DNA of 47,705 nucleotides, taken from assembly GCA_014695325.1 (NCBI GenBank), contig JACJNZ010000020.1, positions 1 through 47,705 of the forward strand, written 5' to 3'. The notes below the pieces were generated by a model. It had not been told where the DNA came from and did no database searches. It worked only from the letters and a program-made list of their open reading frames with translations. A program made the position numbers and the translations under genes. This document shows, piece by piece, positions 44,034-47,705 of this stretch (position 1 is its first letter; each line of letters opens with the position of its first letter). The stretch comes from Cyanobacteria bacterium FACHB-502 (GTDB lineage: Bacteria; Cyanobacteriota; Cyanobacteriia; Elainellales; Elainellaceae).

Positions 44034-44248
44034 GGAAGTGAGGGACTGAGGGACTAAGAGGCTGAGGGGCTGAGGGGAAGCGATGGGAGGAGGGACGGGG
44101 TGAGTAAATCAAAATAGAGCAATAGGGAAAGCGATGGGCAGCGAAGGGAACGGCTAAAGGTCGAACTCAAAATTCAAAGCCCTCCTTTGGTTACCCCTGT
44201 TACCCCCCTATCTCCCCGTCTCCCCATCTCCTCCCTTCATTCACCCCT
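44034..44248. repeat. G-rich low-complexity spacer between ycf23 and cofG
   Basis: From 44036 to 44110 the strand is almost all G and A with repeats of GGGACTGA / GGGGCTGA at 7-9 bp spacing; a pyrimidine-rich stretch (44190-44245) follows. No gene, and no clear promoter for cofG. Confidence 0.75.
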
Positions 44249-45262
44249 ATGTCCGCTCGCCTCCTCACCTACAGCCCCGCCTACACCCTCGTCCCCACCT
44301 ACGAATGCTTCAATCGCTGCACCTACTGCAACTTTCGGGCCGATCCGGGACAAGATGAATGGTTGACGCTCGATCGCGCAGCGCAAATCTTACGATCGCT
44401 TCAGCCGCAGGGCGTAATCGAGATTTTGATTCTGGCTGGGGAGGTGCATCCGCAGCATCCGCAGCGACGGGCATGGTTTCAGCGAATCTATGACTTGTGT
44501 GAGCTTGCCCTGCATCTAGAATTTTTGCCCCACACGAATGCGGGCATTCTCAGCTTTGAGGAGATGGCGCAGCTTAGAACAGTCAACGTTTCAATGGGGC
44601 TGATGCTGGAGCAAATGACTCCTGCTCTGCTGCAAACTGTCCATCACCGCGCTCCCAGTAAAATTCCGTCTGTCCGCCTACAGCAGCTCGAATGGGCAGG
44701 CGAACTAAAGATTCCCTTTACCACAGGCTTACTACTCGGCATCGGCGAAACCGAAGCAGACTGGGTCGAAACCCTGGAGACGATCGCCCAAATCCACGAT
44801 CGCTATCGCCACATTCAAGAAGTGATCTTGCAACCTCACAGTCCCGGGCAGCAACAGTCCTGGCAGGGTAATGCCTTTGCGATCGAAACGCTACCGCAGG
44901 TCATTCAGCTTGCCCGCACCCTCCTGCCTCCAGAAATCACGCTGCAAATTCCGCCCAATCTAATTCCAACCTCGGCTCAGCTCATTGCCTGTCTGCAAGC
45001 AGGAGCACGCGACCTTGGCGGCATTGGTCCCAAAGATGAAGTCAATCCCAACTACCCTCATCCCCACGACGCAGCCCTGGCTGAAATGGTTCAGCAACAC
45101 GGTTGGCAGCTCACTCCTCGCCTTCCCATTTATCCGCAGTACGACGATTGGCTTCCTCTCGCGTTAAGCACTCAGGTTCGCTCCTGGCGCAACCGGCTCA
45201 GTCAATTACTGCTTGATGGGCACCCGCTCCACCGCAGTCTCAAACCGCCCGTCCGCCCATAG
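44249..45262 (+). CDS. cofG: CofG, 7,8-didemethyl-8-hydroxy-5-deazariboflavin synthase subunit
   Basis: A 337-residue radical SAM enzyme. The cluster motif is C-X3-C-X2-C (ECFNRCTYCNFR) near residue 20. GEVHP near 65, the SMGLMLE block near 115 and GIGETEADWVE near 165 are family landmarks, and GGIGPKDEVNPNYP near 260 is characteristic of CofG. It works with CofH to build the deazaflavin FO, which in cyanobacteria serves as an antenna in some DNA photolyases. No cofH is in the window. The start has no visible Shine-Dalgarno and follows a low-complexity spacer. The last 57 bp overlap the converging CpdA-like gene on the other strand. Confidence 0.95.
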   Translation: MSARLLTYSPAYTLVPTYECFNRCTYCNFRADPGQDEWLTLDRAAQILRSLQPQGVIEILILAGEVHPQHPQRRAWFQRIYDLCELALHLEFLPHTNAGILSFEEMAQLRTVNVSMGLMLEQMTPALLQTVHHRAPSKIPSVRLQQLEWAGELKIPFTTGLLLGIGETEADWVETLETIAQIHDRYRHIQEVILQPHSPGQQQSWQGNAFAIETLPQVIQLARTLLPPEITLQIPPNLIPTSAQLIACLQAGARDLGGIGPKDEVNPNYPHPHDAALAEMVQQHGWQLTPRLPIYPQYDDWLPLALSTQVRSWRNRLSQLLLDGHPLHRSLKPPVRP

Positions 45263-45967
45263 TCGCAGGATGCGAAATCCTGGCATCTGATCGTCGATCG
45301 CAAAAGTCTCACTGTGCGGCTTGAACTGTACACAGGTCGAAGGCGTACCTAAATAAGTGACTCCTTGCCGCTGCCGCTCAAACACCTGATGAATGTGCCC
45401 AAACAGCACCAGCTTCACCTGCGGATGACGATCGATCACGGCTAGCAGATCGGCTGCGTTGCCCAGCCCAATCTCCCCCATCCAGGCAGACCCCACATCC
45501 AACACCGGATGATGCAGCGCCACAAACGCCGGAAGATCAGGATAACGCCGCAACGCCTCGTCCAATTCCTGTAAGCTTTCCTGAGACAACTCGCCCCCCA
45601 CCTCTCCCGCTACCCGGGAATCGAGCAATACCCCATTCCAGCCAGCCTGCTGCAATGATTTTTCACGCCGAAAAGGAGCCTCGCTCAGCATTCGCATCAT
45701 CAATTCTGGTCGATCGTGATTGCCCGGAATCCAATAAGTGGGAAGACCAAGCGGCGCAATCAACTCCCGCAAATGCTCATAGGATGCCAGCGTCTCATCC
45801 TGCGATACATCCCCGGTTAACAGCAAAACATCCGGCTGCCTGTGCTGCACTCGCTGAATGACTGCCTGAAGCGATCGAACAGTATTCACGCCTTTCAAAG
45901 CCTGATCCGAATTGGCAAAAAGATGGGTGTCGGTGATTTGGGCGATCGTTACGGCTTCCTGTGCCAT
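45206..45967 (-). CDS. cpdA: CpdA-like metallophosphoesterase (cyclic-nucleotide phosphodiesterase)
   Basis: A 253-residue calcineurin-like phosphoesterase with all five metal motifs: D-x-H in AQITDTHLF at the start, GDVSQD near 55, GNHDRPE near 85, a lone His in ALHHPV near 155 and GHIHQVF near 195. The arrangement fits class III 3',5'-cyclic-nucleotide phosphodiesterases such as CpdA. Substrate specificity cannot be settled from sequence. ATG 45967 has GAGG five bases upstream and is preferred to a start 14 codons earlier. Its 3' end overlaps cofG by 57 bp tail to tail. Confidence 0.88.
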   Translation of the reverse strand: MAQEAVTIAQITDTHLFANSDQALKGVNTVRSLQAVIQRVQHRQPDVLLLTGDVSQDETLASYEHLRELIAPLGLPTYWIPGNHDRPELMMRMLSEAPFRREKSLQQAGWNGVLLDSRVAGEVGGELSQESLQELDEALRRYPDLPAFVALHHPVLDVGSAWMGEIGLGNAADLLAVIDRHPQVKLVLFGHIHQVFERQRQGVTYLGTPSTCVQFKPHSETFAIDDQMPGFRILRLWADGRFETAVERVPIKQ

Positions 45968-46078
45968 TATTCCTCTACCGTCAAGCGCGACCATTCCATT
46001 TTGAAACAATTTTTAGCATATTTTCCTGAAGAGTAAAGTTGTTTTGCCTGGCAGGCTTCTAATAAAAGCAGCGAGATC

Positions 46079-46087
46079 TGATATACT
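46079..46087 (+). promoter_or_regulatory. Extended -10 promoter element for tRNA-Cys
   Basis: TGATATACT matches the extended -10 form TG-N-TATAAT with one mismatch and ends 17 bp before the tRNA. No good -35 is seen, as expected for an extended -10 promoter. Confidence 0.4.
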
Positions 46088-46104
46088 GGCTTCTGAATCA
46101 ATAT

Positions 46105-46176
<72 letters not shown>

Positions 46177-46201
46177 TCAAGAATAGAAGAAGCAAATGTA
46201 G

Positions 46202-46278
46202 AGCGAAGGAATAAGTGTCCGTAGCGAAGGATTGAATGCCACAGCGAAGGATTTTATGTCACGATAGCGAAGAATTGC
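46202..46278. repeat. Imperfect 20-23 bp repeats (AGCGAAGGA type) after tRNA-Cys
   Basis: AGCGAAG recurs at 46202, 46223, 46243 and 46266, spaced 21, 20 and 23 bp. The array lies between the tRNA and the probable end of the insertion sequence. The rest of 46177-46489 holds nothing I recognise. Confidence 0.6.
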
Positions 46279-47705
46279 GGCTCATCCCATCTTTTGGTGA
46301 TCCAGCAGTAGGGAGTACAAGCAAAAGCCTCTCAAACTAAGGGTTAGCGGCAATGTTTGAGGTTTAGAGCGTCTGAGAGCAACAAGATGAGATTGAGAAT
46401 CAATTAGAACATTAAATTTAACCGAGCTTGAACATGGCAAAGTAGATGCGTTAGCCAATAACGCACAAATGCCTTATCCATTAATTGGGTTAACTGGCGA
46501 GCAGGAATCGTCGTTCCAGTAGTTCAACGCCCGCACGACCGTACATTTGCCGCTTGAGCATCTTCAGCCGATTGATCTGCCCCTCCACTTGCCCATTACT
46601 GGCAGTGAAAGTCACGCCTGCTTTGACCGCATCGTAATCATCCCGTAAACTTCGGGCAAAGCGGATAAACGGGTTCAGACCGCTCGCTTCAGCCCGTTCT
46701 AGCCACCCGTCGAATTGTTCAAACTGTCGCTGCCGCACGATCTGAGCAAACGCTTGTGCGAGCGTGATGGCAGGAGCCACCTCAGATTGTTCAACCAGAC
46801 GTTGAAGCAACTGTTTTTCATCTGCTTGCAGCGTTTCGGCTCGCCGGAGCACTAAAAAGGCTGCCCGCTTTGGGGTGAGCGGGGGGCGAGGCGAATCGAC
46901 CACGGCGGGCATTCGATGGGACGGATACTGCCGCAGCCTCATGCCTTGGGCTTGGGCTAACTGCCGCACATAGCGGCTCACCGTCATGTAGCTTCCCCCA
47001 TACCCCTGCTTCTGGATCTCTCGAAACAGGACTTTAACCTGCCTGTGTCCCTGATTGTACTGCTCTAGTAGATAGGGTTTGTAGGGGTTTAACAAACTCC
47101 TGCCCCGGTCACTGCGTCCTTGCCGTTCCGGAAAGCTTGTCGTTTTGAGATAGTGTTGCACCGTCCGACTGCTCAGCTTCACCTTTTTGGCAATGGCTCC
47201 AGTAGACCAACCTTGCTGATGCAATCGCCAAACCTTTTGATAGGTTTTGAGGCGTTGTGCCCGCTTTTGTAAGGCGCGCTGCTGGGCATCAAGTTGTGGG
47301 GATGTGGCAGGTGCGATCATCACGGTTGCACCATCCGGTGCATCTGCTAAGCGTTGAGCCGTATCAACGGCATCAAGAACCGCAGTATGGGGACTCAAGG
47401 TTTGTTCCAGCACTTGAGTAAAGTTCTGCAATAAATGAAAGCGATCCGCGATCTGCATTGCCTGGGGTGCGCCTTAATTCATGCCGCTGCGATAAGTGGC
47501 AGAACGGTCACGCGACAGAGCTTCGATTCCCGGATATTGCTCCAGCCATTGTGCCAGCGTGTTGGCTTCTCGGTCTTTGAGCAGGGCAATGAGACGCTGC
47601 CGTTCCAGATCCACCAGAATCGTGCCGTAGGATTGCCGTTTGGCGAAGGCAAAGTCGTCTACCCCCAGTACCGTTGGCGGTCTGATTGCAGGCAGGGGCA
47701 CTCTT
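46279..47705 (-). mobile_element. ISL3-family insertion sequence, truncated by the window edge
   Basis: The transposase type and the sequence GGCTCATCCCATC at 46279 (ISL3 ends often start GGCTC or GGTTC) suggest this is the 3' terminus of the element, about 210 bp beyond the transposase stop. The other end is outside the window, so the inverted repeat and target duplication cannot be checked. Confidence 0.5.
46490..47705 (-). pseudogene. ISL3-family transposase interrupted by one in-frame stop
   Basis: The part from the window edge to 47474 reads through VLGVDDFAFAKRQSYGT and GIEALSRDRS, the catalytic start of DDE_Tnp_ISL3, and ends S-G-M-N followed by TAA at 47476-47474. Without any frame change the next codons read G-A-P-Q-A-M-Q-I-A-D-R-F-H-L-L-Q-N, exactly the family's continuation, to the true stop at 46490. 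A helix-turn-helix insert (about 60-110 residues further on) and the final catalytic region (NGQVEGQINRLKMLKRQMYGR) are intact. In relatives the stop position is often Gln, so one C-to-T change (CAA to TAA) explains it. The element is probably unable to move unless the stop is read through. Confidence 0.88.

Overview
The window looks like chromosome from a filamentous cyanobacterium of the Leptolyngbya/Oscillatoriales kind. The palindrome GCGATCGC and its core CGATCG are found throughout. Several genes belong to families typical of cyanobacteria or plastids: Ycf23 (DUF561), CP12, a PatA/PixG-type regulator, a Pix-ordered chemosensory operon and CofG. Short tandem repeats with periods of 11 to 14 bp sit in many intergenic spacers. 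No rRNA, CRISPR array or phage module was seen. Assignments rest on reading motifs by eye; no database was searched.

Layout. (1) 1-213: the tail of an IS5-type transposase. (2) 288-974: a small O-methyltransferase facing the next block. (3) 989-10278, minus strand: a C-P lyase (phosphonate catabolism) operon, phnG-H-I-J-K-L-M, followed by a second divergent PhnM, a SAM methyltransferase, a 2H phosphoesterase and a PhnZ-like HD protein. No PhnP, PhnN or phosphonate transporter is present. The 2H enzyme is a good candidate to open the cyclic ribose phosphate normally handled by PhnP. (4) 10601-17477, minus: a DUF4242 protein and a 2164-residue regulator joining a SARP/BTAD head, an NB-ARC NTPase, 14 WD40 repeats and a second MalT-like NTPase with a helical tail. 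Its upstream region carries four 11-bp direct repeats, the spacing used by SARP regulators. (5) 17868-21535, plus: a small secreted protein made of 15-residue repeats, a winged-helix methyltransferase, two small genes that look frameshifted, and an RTX/PPC secreted protein. (6) 22073-40110, minus: about 18 kb of signalling genes in one direction, in the order PixG-like, CheY-like, CheW, chemoreceptor, CheA hybrid, PAS response regulator and two large hybrid histidine kinases. (7) 40752-42966, minus: a sensor kinase translationally coupled to a PEBP lipoprotein, and a CP12 variant. (8) 43284-46176: ycf23, cofG, a CpdA-like phosphodiesterase and tRNA-Cys. (9) 46279-47705: an ISL3-type element whose transposase is cut by one in-frame stop.

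Working together. The phn block should convert phosphonates to nucleotide-linked intermediates (PhnG-L, PhnI), remove diphosphate (PhnM), cleave the C-P bond by radical chemistry (PhnJ) and open the cyclic phosphate, perhaps through the 2H enzyme. The signalling block probably governs type IV pilus-based movement: receptor, CheW and CheA pass phosphate to PixH/PixG-like regulators, with the downstream hybrid kinases as extra inputs. The receptor's GAF domain resembles a cyanobacteriochrome but has lost the canonical bilin cysteine, so light sensing is doubtful.
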